A DNA stretch of 15,341 nt. Origin: Limiplasma merdipullorum (GTDB lineage: Bacteria; Bacillota; Clostridia; Christensenellales; Aristaeellaceae). The stretch is from NCBI GenBank assembly GCA_018711955.1, contig DVHQ01000214.1, positions 1 through 15,341 of the forward strand. The letters run 5' to 3'. The notes below the pieces were generated by a model, which did no database searches, had not been told where the DNA came from, and saw nothing but the letters and a program-made list of their open reading frames with translations. Each line of letters opens with the position of its first letter. Position 1 is the first letter of the stretch. Made by a program: the position numbers and the translations under genes. This document shows, in pieces, positions 7,361 to 15,206 of the stretch.

Positions 7361-8647
7361 TCACTCCATGCCGCTGAGCCACTCATCCGCCGCGCGAAGC
7401 AGCGCGGCGGTTTCATTTTGGATATGACCCTCCACTGCCATGCGCCACAGCGTTTCCAGCAGGCGTCCCATCTGCCGGGCGGGCACGCCCCGCGCGGTCA
7501 GCAGCGGCATCAGCGTGTCCCCTCCGACGGCCAGTTCCCTGAGCGACCACGGTGCGTCCCGCAATGCGTCCAACGCGCCCTTTGCGCGCGCCTCGTCCGC
7601 CGCATCCCCAAGCGCTTGGAAAGCAACCGCCGCATAGGTCACCGCATCGCGGCCCAGCTGCACCGTTTCAAAAGCGCCGCCTTGCCCCGTTGCAAAATGC
7701 CGCAGTGCCGCCCCATACCGTGCGGCCAGCACCGCATCGCGGGTGGAAAAGTGCAGGCGCAAGAGAGCGCTTTGCAGTTCGGACGGCTTCATTTCCCTCA
7801 GCAGCAGCGCCAGCCTCCCCGCCAGCGGCGCGTCCTCCCATCCCAGAGCTGCCAGGGCGTTCACCGCCTCCACATCATAAGGCGCGTCCAGCAGATAGGG
7901 CCACGCCCCGCAGTCCCGCAGGGTTTTGAGGCCGCTGGCGGTAGCCGGAGCGCGGCGCTTGAGCATTGGGTACCGAAGGTCAGCCAAAAGGGTTTTCTGC
8001 CATTCATCGCGCAAGCGCTCGCAGGCGATGTCCCGGAGCAGCGACGCATGCCGTGCGAGGCTGTCCAGCAGCGCCGGCGTGGGCGCAAGGTCCAGTTCAG
8101 CCTGAAAGCGCGCCGCGCGCAGGATGCGCAGGCCATCGTCCCGGAGCACGCGGTCCGGGTCAGGGGTCACGGTGTGCAAAACGCCCTGTTCAAGGTGCTT
8201 CTGTCCCCCCGTCGGGTCGATGACCGGGCCCAGTTCACCGTCATACAGGCAGCGATAGAGGGCGTTGACGCTGAAATCCCGGCGCAGCGCGTCCACGCCG
8301 ATGTCCGTGGTAAAGTGCACGGCATCCGGCCGATGGCCGCAGCGGTAGCTGTCCTCGCGGAAAGTGGTGTATTCGGCCATATGCCGCACGCCGTCCTCGT
8401 CCGTCACATGCAGTTCCACGGTGCCGAAGTGCGCCGCGCGCAGCACTGCCCGCACCTGCGTACCCTCGCACAGCGCCATGACCCTCTCTGGCCGCGCCGG
8501 GCCGCACATGTCCACATCGGACAGGGGCAGCCCCATCAGCGGGTTCCTCACCGCCCCACCCACCAGGTAGACGGGTTCCCCCGCCCGCTCAAAAACGCGC
8601 GCCACAGCCAAAAGCCATGGCGCGCCCGTCAATGCATCTTTCTTCAT
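7361..8647 (-). CDS. cca: CCA-adding tRNA nucleotidyltransferase
   Basis: This cytosolic enzyme adds or repairs the 3'-terminal CCA of tRNAs using CTP and ATP. The class II (bacterial) signatures are clear: Y-L-V-G-G-A-V-R-N (27-35), the metal-binding D44-x-D46 (S-D-V-D-M), R-R-D-F-S-V-N-A-L-Y (122-131), and the nucleotide-selecting region D-P-D-R-V-L-R-D-D-G-L-R-I-L-R-A-A-R-F (163-181). The C-terminal half is helical, as expected for the neck, body and tail. At 428 residues it is of ordinary length. I prefer ATG 8647, which overlaps the pepF stop as ATGA and implies translational coupling; a GTG at 8659 is a possible alternative adding four residues. No HD phosphohydrolase motif was noticed. 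It is the last gene of gntR-pepF-cca. Whether it adds the whole CCA or only part cannot be told from motifs alone. Confidence 0.93.
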   Translation of the reverse strand: MKKDALTGAPWLLAVARVFERAGEPVYLVGGAVRNPLMGLPLSDVDMCGPARPERVMALCEGTQVRAVLRAAHFGTVELHVTDEDGVRHMAEYTTFREDSYRCGHRPDAVHFTTDIGVDALRRDFSVNALYRCLYDGELGPVIDPTGGQKHLEQGVLHTVTPDPDRVLRDDGLRILRAARFQAELDLAPTPALLDSLARHASLLRDIACERLRDEWQKTLLADLRYPMLKRRAPATASGLKTLRDCGAWPYLLDAPYDVEAVNALAALGWEDAPLAGRLALLLREMKPSELQSALLRLHFSTRDAVLAARYGAALRHFATGQGGAFETVQLGRDAVTYAAVAFQALGDAADEARAKGALDALRDAPWSLRELAVGGDTLMPLLTARGVPARQMGRLLETLWRMAVEGHIQNETAALLRAADEWLSGME

Positions 8648-10401
8648 CGCCGCTCGCACAGGTGCTCAAACTCGTCCAGTTCCCCGCGGAACACATCCAG
8701 CGCGCCGCGCCAGTAGTCCACGCTGGCTACATCGATCCCCACGCCCGCCGCCACGTCACGCACCAACCCGCTCCCGCAGGAGGCCAGCAGCGCGTCATAT
8801 TCGGGCATAAAGGCCGCGCCCTTCTCCAGATATTTTTTGAACACGCCCAGGCCGAACAGGTGACCGAAGGCATAGGGGAAGTTATAGAAGTGCAGACCCA
8901 CGCTGTAGTAGTGGCTCTTGTTGATCCACATGCCGGAATGCATGACCTCGGGGTCCAGCCCGTCGCCGTAGCTCTCCCGCTGGGCATCCAGCATCATGTG
9001 GTTCAGCTCTGCGGCCGTGGGGATGTGGGTCTTACGGGCCTCAAACACGGCGCTTTCAAACAGGAAGCGGCTGTAGATGTCCACGATGACCTGGGTAGCC
9101 TCCATCAGGCTGTTTTCCAACAGAGCAAAGCGCGTCTCGTCATCTGCGGTCTTGCGCACCTCGTGGCTGAGCAGCGTTTCGTTGAAGATGGAGGCCGTCT
9201 CGGCAAGGGGCATGGGCGGGTCGGCCATGAGCACCGGCACGCGCTCCAGGCACACGTTGTGCCAGCCATGCCCCAGCTCGTGCGCCAGCGTGCTCACATC
9301 GCTGAAGCTGCCCACGAAGTTGGTCAGCACCCGGCTGATCTTCATCTGATGGAAGCCCGCGCAGAATGCGCCCCCCTCCTTGCCTTCACGGGGATAGAGG
9401 TCGATCCAGCGGTTTTCAAACGCATGGTCGATAAACCGGCCCATTTCGGGGTGCACCTGCGAAAAGACGCGCACCAGCAGATCCCGCGCCTCCGCCACGG
9501 TATACCGCTTGGTATCCCGCCCCATCGGCGCGAACAGGTCATAGAAGGGCAGGCCGTTCGTATGGCCCAGCAGCTCCGCCTTTTTGCGCAGATAGCGCCG
9601 GAAATCCGGCAGCGCCTCACGGATGGCGGTCCACATGGCATCCAGCGTCTCGTGGTCCATCCGGCTTTCGGCCAGCTGCTGGCTCAATACGTCGGAATAG
9701 CCCTTGGCCTCGCACATGGTCAGCGCCTCGCCTTTGATGCAGCTTAAGCAGAAGGCCATGGGCGTTTCGATCTTGCGGTAGCTGGCCAGCTCCGCCTCAT
9801 AGGCGGCCTTGCGCACCGCGGGGTCCGGATCGTAGGCCATGCCGCGCACCGCGGGCAGAGGCTGAGCCTTGCCGTTCAGGTCCACCATATGCGTGCCAAT
9901 GAGCCGGTCGCGCAGCTTGGAAAACGCATCGCCTCCATCCAGCGACATGCGAAGCATCCACTTTTCCAGCTCGGCAGGCAGCATATGGGCCGACTGCCGG
10001 GCCATCTCCCGCAGGATGAATCCGTTTTCCCGGAGCGCTTCACGGCCTTCAATCAGCTGATCCAGGCCTCTCACGCCACCCACATGCCGCACGCAGCGGC
10101 TCTGGCACAGCTGTACCTCTACCATCAGGGCGCTGAGCTCATCCATCAGGCGGAGCGCCCCCTCATTTTCCGTATCCGCCGCCAGCGTCAGCTCGGCATA
10201 GCCGTACGCGCGAGTCAAACGGTTGGTCATATCCTCCAGGCAGGAGACCATCGCTTCCAGGCGGTCCGCCTCCGGGCGGTCCTGCGCGAGCAGGTTTTCC
10301 ATGCCCTCCGCCGCAGCGCGGATCGCGTCGATATCGCCGCGCAGGGCCGGATCGTCAAAGTCCTGATAAAATACGCTCAAATCCCAGGTGCCCTCGTTCA
10401 C
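8644..10401 (-). CDS. pepF: Oligoendopeptidase F-type zinc metallopeptidase (M3 family)
   Basis: This 585-residue intracellular metallopeptidase would cleave short peptides. The zinc site H374-E-L-G-H378 lies in T-L-A-H-E-L-G-H-G-W-H, with the third ligand probably E401 (A-E-T-A-S-I-F-N-E), at the M3-family distance. The C-terminal substrate-lining motif H-Y-Y-S-V-G-L-H-F-Y-N-F-P-Y-A-F-G (497-513) is typical of PepF-like M3B enzymes. The N-terminal roughly 180 residues form the usual helical cap. No signal peptide is visible. The start is GTG 10401, nine bases after a GGAAGGAAG-type ribosome binding site (10411-10420). It sits 30 nt after gntR and overlaps cca by 4 nt. The family call is firm; the pepF symbol is by similarity, and specificity is unknown. 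Confidence 0.92.
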   Translation of the reverse strand: MNEGTWDLSVFYQDFDDPALRGDIDAIRAAAEGMENLLAQDRPEADRLEAMVSCLEDMTNRLTRAYGYAELTLAADTENEGALRLMDELSALMVEVQLCQSRCVRHVGGVRGLDQLIEGREALRENGFILREMARQSAHMLPAELEKWMLRMSLDGGDAFSKLRDRLIGTHMVDLNGKAQPLPAVRGMAYDPDPAVRKAAYEAELASYRKIETPMAFCLSCIKGEALTMCEAKGYSDVLSQQLAESRMDHETLDAMWTAIREALPDFRRYLRKKAELLGHTNGLPFYDLFAPMGRDTKRYTVAEARDLLVRVFSQVHPEMGRFIDHAFENRWIDLYPREGKEGGAFCAGFHQMKISRVLTNFVGSFSDVSTLAHELGHGWHNVCLERVPVLMADPPMPLAETASIFNETLLSHEVRKTADDETRFALLENSLMEATQVIVDIYSRFLFESAVFEARKTHIPTAAELNHMMLDAQRESYGDGLDPEVMHSGMWINKSHYYSVGLHFYNFPYAFGHLFGLGVFKKYLEKGAAFMPEYDALLASCGSGLVRDVAAGVGIDVASVDYWRGALDVFRGELDEFEHLCERR

Positions 10402-10431
10402 GAAATGCGCCTTCCTTCCTTCAAAAACCCG

Positions 10432-11130
10432 TTATTTCTGCGCTTCATTGTGCTTAAGCTTGCTTTCTTCCAGGGCCAGCAGACAGGTTTCCTTGCTCCG
10501 CTCGATGTGCTTGCGCATCAGCTTTTCAAAGGATTCCAGGTCCCGCTGTTCCACCAAGTCCACCAGCTGGTGATGCTCCCGGTGCGCCGCGTGCCGCCGC
10601 GTTTCCCGCGCGATGGACAGCGCCGAAAAGCGCGTGATATACTGATCCTGGCTCTCAATGACGCGCAGGATGCGGTTCATTTTGGACAGCCGCGTCAGCT
10701 GTGTATGGAAGGCGCGCGCACGAGGCGAAAGCGCCTCGATATCCCCCGTCTCGTCAAAGGCGTCCATTTCCTGCAGCAGCGCACGGAGCGACCGGATGTC
10801 CTCGGCGGTGGCATTGCGGACAATGGCGGGCAGTGTCAGCATTTCCAGGGCGTTCCGGATGGTGTAGATCTCCTCGACGTCCGCGATGGTAAAGGCGCGC
10901 ACCACCACGCCCCTTCTGACGACATATTCCACCAGCCCGTCACGTTCCAGCTTGCGCAGGGCCTCGCGCAGCGGCGTGCGGCTGATGTGCATGCGTTCGG
11001 CATATTCGGTCTCCACAATGCGCGAACCTGCGGGAATCTCCCCGGTGACGATCGCGTTTTTCAGGGTTTCGTATGCCACCTCGCGGATCGGCTTGCTTTC
11101 CATTGACGGAGCCAGGCTCATCGGTACCAT
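10432..11130 (-). CDS. GntR-family transcriptional regulator, FadR/FCD subgroup
   Basis: This 232-residue regulator has a winged helix-turn-helix at residues about 14-80 (I-S-R-T-P-L-R-E-A-L-R-K-L at 49-61 is the recognition region) and an all-helical FCD ligand-binding domain at about 84-215. Candidate FCD metal or ligand histidines are H142 (A-F-H), H186 (R-E-H-H) and H208 (R-K-H-I). The Asp usually found four residues before the first His is Ala here (A138), so metal binding may differ. The start is ATG 11130, seven bases after AGGGGGG (11138-11144); ATGs at 11121 and 11103 are alternatives. FCD regulators respond to small carboxylates, sugars acids or amino acids; the ligand here is unknown. 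It heads the operon with pepF and cca and probably represses its own promoter, where GTAGTAC overlaps the -10 box. Confidence 0.9.
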   Translation of the reverse strand: MVPMSLAPSMESKPIREVAYETLKNAIVTGEIPAGSRIVETEYAERMHISRTPLREALRKLERDGLVEYVVRRGVVVRAFTIADVEEIYTIRNALEMLTLPAIVRNATAEDIRSLRALLQEMDAFDETGDIEALSPRARAFHTQLTRLSKMNRILRVIESQDQYITRFSALSIARETRRHAAHREHHQLVDLVEQRDLESFEKLMRKHIERSKETCLLALEESKLKHNEAQK

Positions 11131-11168
11131 CAGGCCGCCCCCCTGTACTTTCTTTGTATTTCTTTTTC

Positions 11169-11198
11169 ATTGTAGTACGGTGTGCGGCGGATTGTCAA
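11169..11198 (-). promoter_or_regulatory. Sigma-A-type promoter of the gntR-pepF-cca operon
   Basis: On the minus strand, a perfect -35 TTGACA (11198-11193) and a -10 TACAAT (11174-11169) are spaced by 18 bp. Transcription would begin near 11162, about 32 nt before the gntR start. The short dyad GTAGTAC (plus-strand 11172-11178), partly similar to FadR-type half-sites (GTnnnAC), overlaps the -10 box and is a candidate operator. Confidence 0.82.
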
Positions 11199-11218
11199 GG
11201 TTGGATTGGATACAGATG

Positions 11219-11250
11219 AAAACGGCTCCCGTTCTGGCGAACGGGAGCCG
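11219..11250 (-). terminator. Minus-strand intrinsic terminator upstream of the gntR promoter
   Basis: A perfect 12-bp stem, CGGCTCCCGTTC (11223-11234) with GAACGGGAGCCG (11239-11250), has a 4-nt loop. Read on the minus strand it is followed by TTTTCATCTG (11222-11213). It would stop transcription arriving from spoIVB, about 296 nt downstream of that gene's stop, and insulate the gntR promoter that begins 20 bp further on. Confidence 0.8.
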
Positions 11251-11545
11251 GTATGCAAACGCGGCCAAGCCGCGGAGTTTTTTGTCGCGCCCGGAAGCGG
11301 AGGGAACGCCATGCGGGATCAAAGGGGCGCAAGACCGCCCAAAAAGCAGCCGCCGCACAGCCGGAACCATCCGGAGCAGGAACCGTATCTCTTGCGCAAG
11401 AGCTTCCCTTCGCACCGCTTCCGCAGCGCATTTCGTCTTTATCGACGATCTAAGGATAGCAAATGATTATGGCGGCGTTGTGAACAGAAACCGAACAATT
11501 GGAGAATAACGCCATGCAAGCGGGTGAACGCGGCCAAAGCAGGTA
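11251..11545. other. Gene-free stretch between the spoIVB stop and the terminator
   Basis: I see no convincing gene, tRNA or riboswitch here on either strand; short open frames lack ribosome binding sites and conserved motifs. One hairpin, CGCGGC (11260-11265) with GCCGCG (11269-11274) and loop CAA, is followed on the plus strand by GAGTTTTTT (11275-11283). It resembles a weak plus-strand terminator, but no plus-strand gene is present to use it. In many Bacillota spo0A follows spoIVB directly; it is not here. Confidence 0.6.
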
Positions 11546-12739
11546 TCATGGATTGACCCACACATGTGTCACCGCTCCAATCAGGCGGCCGTCCTGCAGG
11601 ATGGGGCTGCCGCTCATGCCCTGTACGATGCCGCCCGTGCGCTCCAGCAGCTCCGGGTCGGTGACCCGCAGCACCATGCTTCGCTGCGCGGGCTGGGACT
11701 GGCGCGCCACCTCGACAATCTCCACATCGTATTCACGCATGCCGTCGGTCCCCACGGTGGAGAGGATGGTCGCAGGACCAGTGTGCACCGCGTCACGCCG
11801 TCCGATGGGTACGCCGTCGGGATAGAGCGGGTGCTCCGGGATCTCCTCCAGTTCGCCATAGATGCCGTACTGGTTGTTCACAAAGATATCGCCCAGCACC
11901 CGGTTTTCCCTCAGAAAGCTCCCCTTGAGCTCACCCGGAAAGCCGGCCTCGCCTTTTCTGACATCCACCACATCGGCCTGCATGATCTGACCCCGGCCCA
12001 CGGTGAGCACCTGCTGGGTGTCGCTGTCGGTGATGGCATGGCCCAGCGCGCCAAAGCGCGTATCGCCCCCTTCCTCCAGCGTGCCATAGAAGGACAGGGT
12101 TCCCACACCCGCGGTGCTGTCGCGCACCCAGGCGCCGATGCGGTAGTCGCCGCTCTGGCCGTCGCGCTGCGGGGTGAGCGTCACCTCCAGCGTACTGTTG
12201 CCACGCTGAATGGTCAAGGGCAGCGGTGCGTCGCCCATGGCGGCCACCATCTCCGTCAGCTGCGCGGCGCTTTCCAGTGGCTTGCCGCCCGCCCGGGTGA
12301 TCAGGTCGCCCGCCTTTACCCCAGCCAGACGCGCGGGGCTGTAAGCGCCGCTGAGGTCGCTGGTGCCCACCACCAGCACGCCCTGGGTGTGCAACGCCAC
12401 GCCTACCGCCTGCCCGCCGGGATAGAGCCGCAGATCATCGCTGATGTCGATTTCTACCTCTCGCAGGGGCAACAGTCCCAAAAAGCTGATGGTAGCGGTG
12501 CTTGTCCCTGCGCCTTCCTCCAACGTTTCATCCAAAGACGCGCCGGCGGATACGTCCTCTCCCGCCTCAACGGTCAGGGGAAAGGGCGCGTCGAGCACGG
12601 CCTGCTGGCCCACAGCCACGCTGAGCCTGGCGGGCAGGGTCCGAAGCAGCTGTGCCTGGGGAGAAAAGTACACCACGAGCAGAAAGGCCGAGAGCAGCCA
12701 GCCGATGGTTTTTTTGAGCCGGGTGGGTGGTTTTCGCAT
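11546..12739 (-). CDS. spoIVB: SpoIVB serine peptidase (S55), sigma-K checkpoint signal
   Basis: SpoIVB is made in the forespore, crosses into the intermembrane space and cleaves SpoIVFA, releasing pro-sigma-K processing in the mother cell. This 397-residue protein has an N-terminal membrane anchor (about 10-28), a PDZ domain (about 108-190, with R-L-A-G-V-K-A-G-D-L-I) and the S55 peptidase domain. The catalytic triad is visible: H234 (A-L-G-H-A-I-T-D), D361 (V-T-D-P) and S376 (G-I-V-Q-G-M-S-G-S-P). Each residue is offset by two from the Bacillus subtilis H236, D363 and S378, so spacing is conserved. The protein ends soon after A-V-T-H-V-W-V-N-P, roughly 27 residues short of the B. subtilis enzyme. 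The start is ATG 12739, with AAAGAGG (12747-12753) as ribosome binding site, buried in a hairpin. In vivo it is expected to be under sigma-F/sigma-G; I could not identify that promoter. Confidence 0.95.
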   Translation of the reverse strand: MRKPPTRLKKTIGWLLSAFLLVVYFSPQAQLLRTLPARLSVAVGQQAVLDAPFPLTVEAGEDVSAGASLDETLEEGAGTSTATISFLGLLPLREVEIDISDDLRLYPGGQAVGVALHTQGVLVVGTSDLSGAYSPARLAGVKAGDLITRAGGKPLESAAQLTEMVAAMGDAPLPLTIQRGNSTLEVTLTPQRDGQSGDYRIGAWVRDSTAGVGTLSFYGTLEEGGDTRFGALGHAITDSDTQQVLTVGRGQIMQADVVDVRKGEAGFPGELKGSFLRENRVLGDIFVNNQYGIYGELEEIPEHPLYPDGVPIGRRDAVHTGPATILSTVGTDGMREYDVEIVEVARQSQPAQRSMVLRVTDPELLERTGGIVQGMSGSPILQDGRLIGAVTHVWVNP

Positions 12740-12801
12740 GAAAACGCCTCTTTCTGATCTTGCTTCGCAGGGAAGTGTTTGCAGAAAGAGGCGTTTTTCA
12801 T
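12738..12801 (-). terminator. 16-bp hairpin between nrdD and spoIVB (nrdD terminator overlapping the spoIVB ribosome binding site)
   Basis: Arms AAAACGCCTCTTTCTG (12741-12756) and CAGAAAGAGGCGTTTT (12782-12797) pair perfectly over 16 bp around a 25-nt loop. On the minus strand it lies 36 nt after the nrdD stop and ends in TTTT, as an intrinsic terminator would; A/T ends make it bidirectional in form. The 3' arm contains the spoIVB Shine-Dalgarno AAAGAGG and stops one base before the ATG, so on any read-through transcript the hairpin would hide the ribosome binding site. Confidence 0.75.
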
Positions 12802-12833
12802 CGTGGTAAAGTTTGTGGTTTTCGTGGACCGGA

Positions 12834-15161
12834 TCAGACGGAATGCTTCACGCGGTCGCGTTCCTCGGCACGCTTGCCATTGTTGAAACGGTCCAGGGTG
12901 CCCACCAGATAGCCCGTGATGCGGCGGATGCGCTCAAAGGCGTGGCCGTTTTCGCTGCGTCCGCACTTGGGGCAGGTATCGCCGATGATGCCGTTGTAGC
13001 CGCAGTCCGGGTCGCGGTCCACAGGATGGTTGATGCTGCCGTACCCGATGCCCACGTCGTGCATGTAACGGACCACCTTTTCAAAGGCGTCCAGGTTCTT
13101 GGTGGGGTCGCCGTCCATTTCGATGTAGCTGATGTGACCGGCATTGGTCAGCGCATGATAGGGCGCTTCGATGGAAAGTTTTTCAAACGCGCTGATGGGG
13201 AAATATACCGGCACATGGAAGGAGTTGGTGTAGTATTCGCGATCCGTAACGCCGGGGATGACGCCGAATTTCTCGCGGTCAATGCGCACGAAGCGTCCGC
13301 TCAGGCCCTCCGCGGGCGTAGCAAGGCAGGTGTAGTTGAGCTTTTCCTTCTGGCTGAGGTCATCGCAGTATTTGCGGATGAAGCCCACGATTTCCAGGCC
13401 CAGGTTCTGGCTGTTGGGGTCCTCGCCATGGTGGGTGCCGCGCAGGGCCTTCAGGCACTCCGCCAGTCCGATAAAGCCGATGGACAGGGTACCGTGCTTG
13501 AGCACCTCGCGCACGCTGTCATTCCAGTTCAGCTTTTCGGAATCCAGCCACACGCCCTCGCCCATGAGGAAGGGGAAGTTGTAGACCTTTTTGTTGGCGA
13601 TGATTTCAAAGCGCTCCAGAAGCTGCTCATGCACCAGGTCCAGCATGCGCTCCAGCTCCTCAAAGAACCACTGCACGTCGCCCTTTGCCTTGATGGCGAT
13701 GCGGGGAAGGTTGATGGAGGTGAAGGAGAGGTTGCCGCGGCGGGGGCAGATCTGCCGGGTGGGATCGTAGACGTTGCCGATCACGCGGGTGCGGCAGCCC
13801 ATGTAGGCGATTTCGGTTTCGGGGTGGCCCTCCTTATAATACTGCTTGTTGAAGGGCGCGTCCACGAAGCTGAAATTGGGGAAGAGGCGCTTGGCGCTGG
13901 TACGGATGGCCAGACGATACAGGTCGTAGTTGGGATCGCCGGGGTTGAAGCTGACGCCCTCCTTGACGCGGAAAATCTGGATGGGGAAGATGGGCGTTTC
14001 GCCGTTGCCAAGGCCCGCCTCGGTGGCCAGAAGAACGTTGCGCATCACCATGCGGCCTTCTGGCGAGGTATCCATGCCATAGTTGATGGAGGAAAACGGC
14101 ACCTGCGCGCCCGCGCGGCTGTTCATGGTGTTGAGGTTGTGGATAAGCGCCTCCATGGCCTGATAGGTCGCCTTGTCGGTTTCCTTTTCGGCATGCTCGC
14201 GCACGAAGTCCAGAACGCGGGTATCAACCTCCTGGCTGGCGGCGGGCATGGCCTGCGCTATCTTCTCAATCAGCGCCCGATCATAGTCGGGATCGGCGGC
14301 CAGGCTGGGCTTTTTGCCGGTTTCCTGCTCCAGCTCGTCCAGGATGCGCGCAGCCACATCAGCCGCGTCCTCCACATTGCCCAGCAGCTCCAGCGCACGG
14401 GCCAGGTTGTCGCGGAACCGCTTGAAATAGGTCTTTTTGACACCCGGCGCCATGCCGTAGTCAAAGTTGACCACGCTCTGGCCGCCATGCTGGTCGTTCT
14501 GGTTGGCCTGGATGGCAATGCACGCCAGGGCAGAATAGCTGTAGATATCGTTGGGCTCACGCAGCACGCCATGACCCGTGGAGAATCCGCCGTGGAACAA
14601 TTCCAGCAGGTCGATCTGGCAGCAGGTGGTGGTCAGGGTGTAAAAGTCCAGGTCATGAATATGGATATCGCCATCGCGGTGCGCCTGTGCATGCCGGGGA
14701 TTGAGCACATACATCTCATAGAACTGCTTGGAACCCTCCGAGCCGAACTTGAGCATGCTGCCCATGGCGGTATCGCCGTTGATGTTGGCGTTTTCGCGCT
14801 TGATGTCGGAGTCGATGGCATCCTTGTAGGCGATGTCCTCGAAGATCTTCATCAGGCGGGTATTCATCTCACGCACCCGGCTGCGTTCCGCGCGGTAGAG
14901 GATATAGCTCTTGGCCGAACGCACGAAGCCGCGTTCAATCAGCACGCGCTCCACCACATCCTGCACCTGCTCCACGGAGGGCACAGCGGGAAGGTTTTCA
15001 TCCCGCTCGATTTCCTGAACGACGACGCCGGCCAGCTCCTGGGCCGTTTCCTGCGACTTCTGGCTGCCGCTGGCCATGAAGCTCTTTTCGATCGCCTGCT
15101 CGATCTTCTCCTGATCGAAGGGGACAATGCGCCCGTCGCGCTTTTTAATGGATGTAATCAT
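12834..15161 (-). CDS. nrdD: Anaerobic (class III) ribonucleoside-triphosphate reductase NrdD
   Basis: NrdD reduces ribonucleoside triphosphates to deoxyribonucleotides without oxygen, using a glycyl radical installed by the SAM enzyme NrdG. I start at ATG 15161 (775 residues), behind TGGAGG at 15177-15172; codons upstream in frame lie in the leader. Residues 1-about 95 form the ATP-cone allosteric domain (I-K-K-R-D-G-R-I-V-P-F). The catalytic barrel follows, with C180/C181 (T-T-T-C-C-Q-I-D) and C456 (Y-M-G-C-R-T-R) as likely active-site cysteines. The glycyl radical site is G750 in R-I-T-G-Y-L, followed by R-F-N-N-G-K-R-A-E. The C-terminal zinc motif shows C720, C730 and C733 (C-G-Y-N-G and C-P-K-C-G); the fourth expected Cys position is D717. 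No nrdG is next to it; spoIVB follows. Two NrdR-like boxes lie at the promoter. Confidence 0.97.
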   Translation of the reverse strand: MITSIKKRDGRIVPFDQEKIEQAIEKSFMASGSQKSQETAQELAGVVVQEIERDENLPAVPSVEQVQDVVERVLIERGFVRSAKSYILYRAERSRVREMNTRLMKIFEDIAYKDAIDSDIKRENANINGDTAMGSMLKFGSEGSKQFYEMYVLNPRHAQAHRDGDIHIHDLDFYTLTTTCCQIDLLELFHGGFSTGHGVLREPNDIYSYSALACIAIQANQNDQHGGQSVVNFDYGMAPGVKKTYFKRFRDNLARALELLGNVEDAADVAARILDELEQETGKKPSLAADPDYDRALIEKIAQAMPAASQEVDTRVLDFVREHAEKETDKATYQAMEALIHNLNTMNSRAGAQVPFSSINYGMDTSPEGRMVMRNVLLATEAGLGNGETPIFPIQIFRVKEGVSFNPGDPNYDLYRLAIRTSAKRLFPNFSFVDAPFNKQYYKEGHPETEIAYMGCRTRVIGNVYDPTRQICPRRGNLSFTSINLPRIAIKAKGDVQWFFEELERMLDLVHEQLLERFEIIANKKVYNFPFLMGEGVWLDSEKLNWNDSVREVLKHGTLSIGFIGLAECLKALRGTHHGEDPNSQNLGLEIVGFIRKYCDDLSQKEKLNYTCLATPAEGLSGRFVRIDREKFGVIPGVTDREYYTNSFHVPVYFPISAFEKLSIEAPYHALTNAGHISYIEMDGDPTKNLDAFEKVVRYMHDVGIGYGSINHPVDRDPDCGYNGIIGDTCPKCGRSENGHAFERIRRITGYLVGTLDRFNNGKRAEERDRVKHSV

Positions 15162-15206
15162 GTGCCCGATGCCTCCATAAATTGTTACATAACGTGTCGG
15201 CCGCCT

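Noticed and set aside
12574..12801. 75-codon minus-strand frame starting in the spoIVB leader hairpin
   Set aside because: It overlaps spoIVB out of frame, has no ribosome binding site and no recognisable product; the ATG is part of the hairpin arm.
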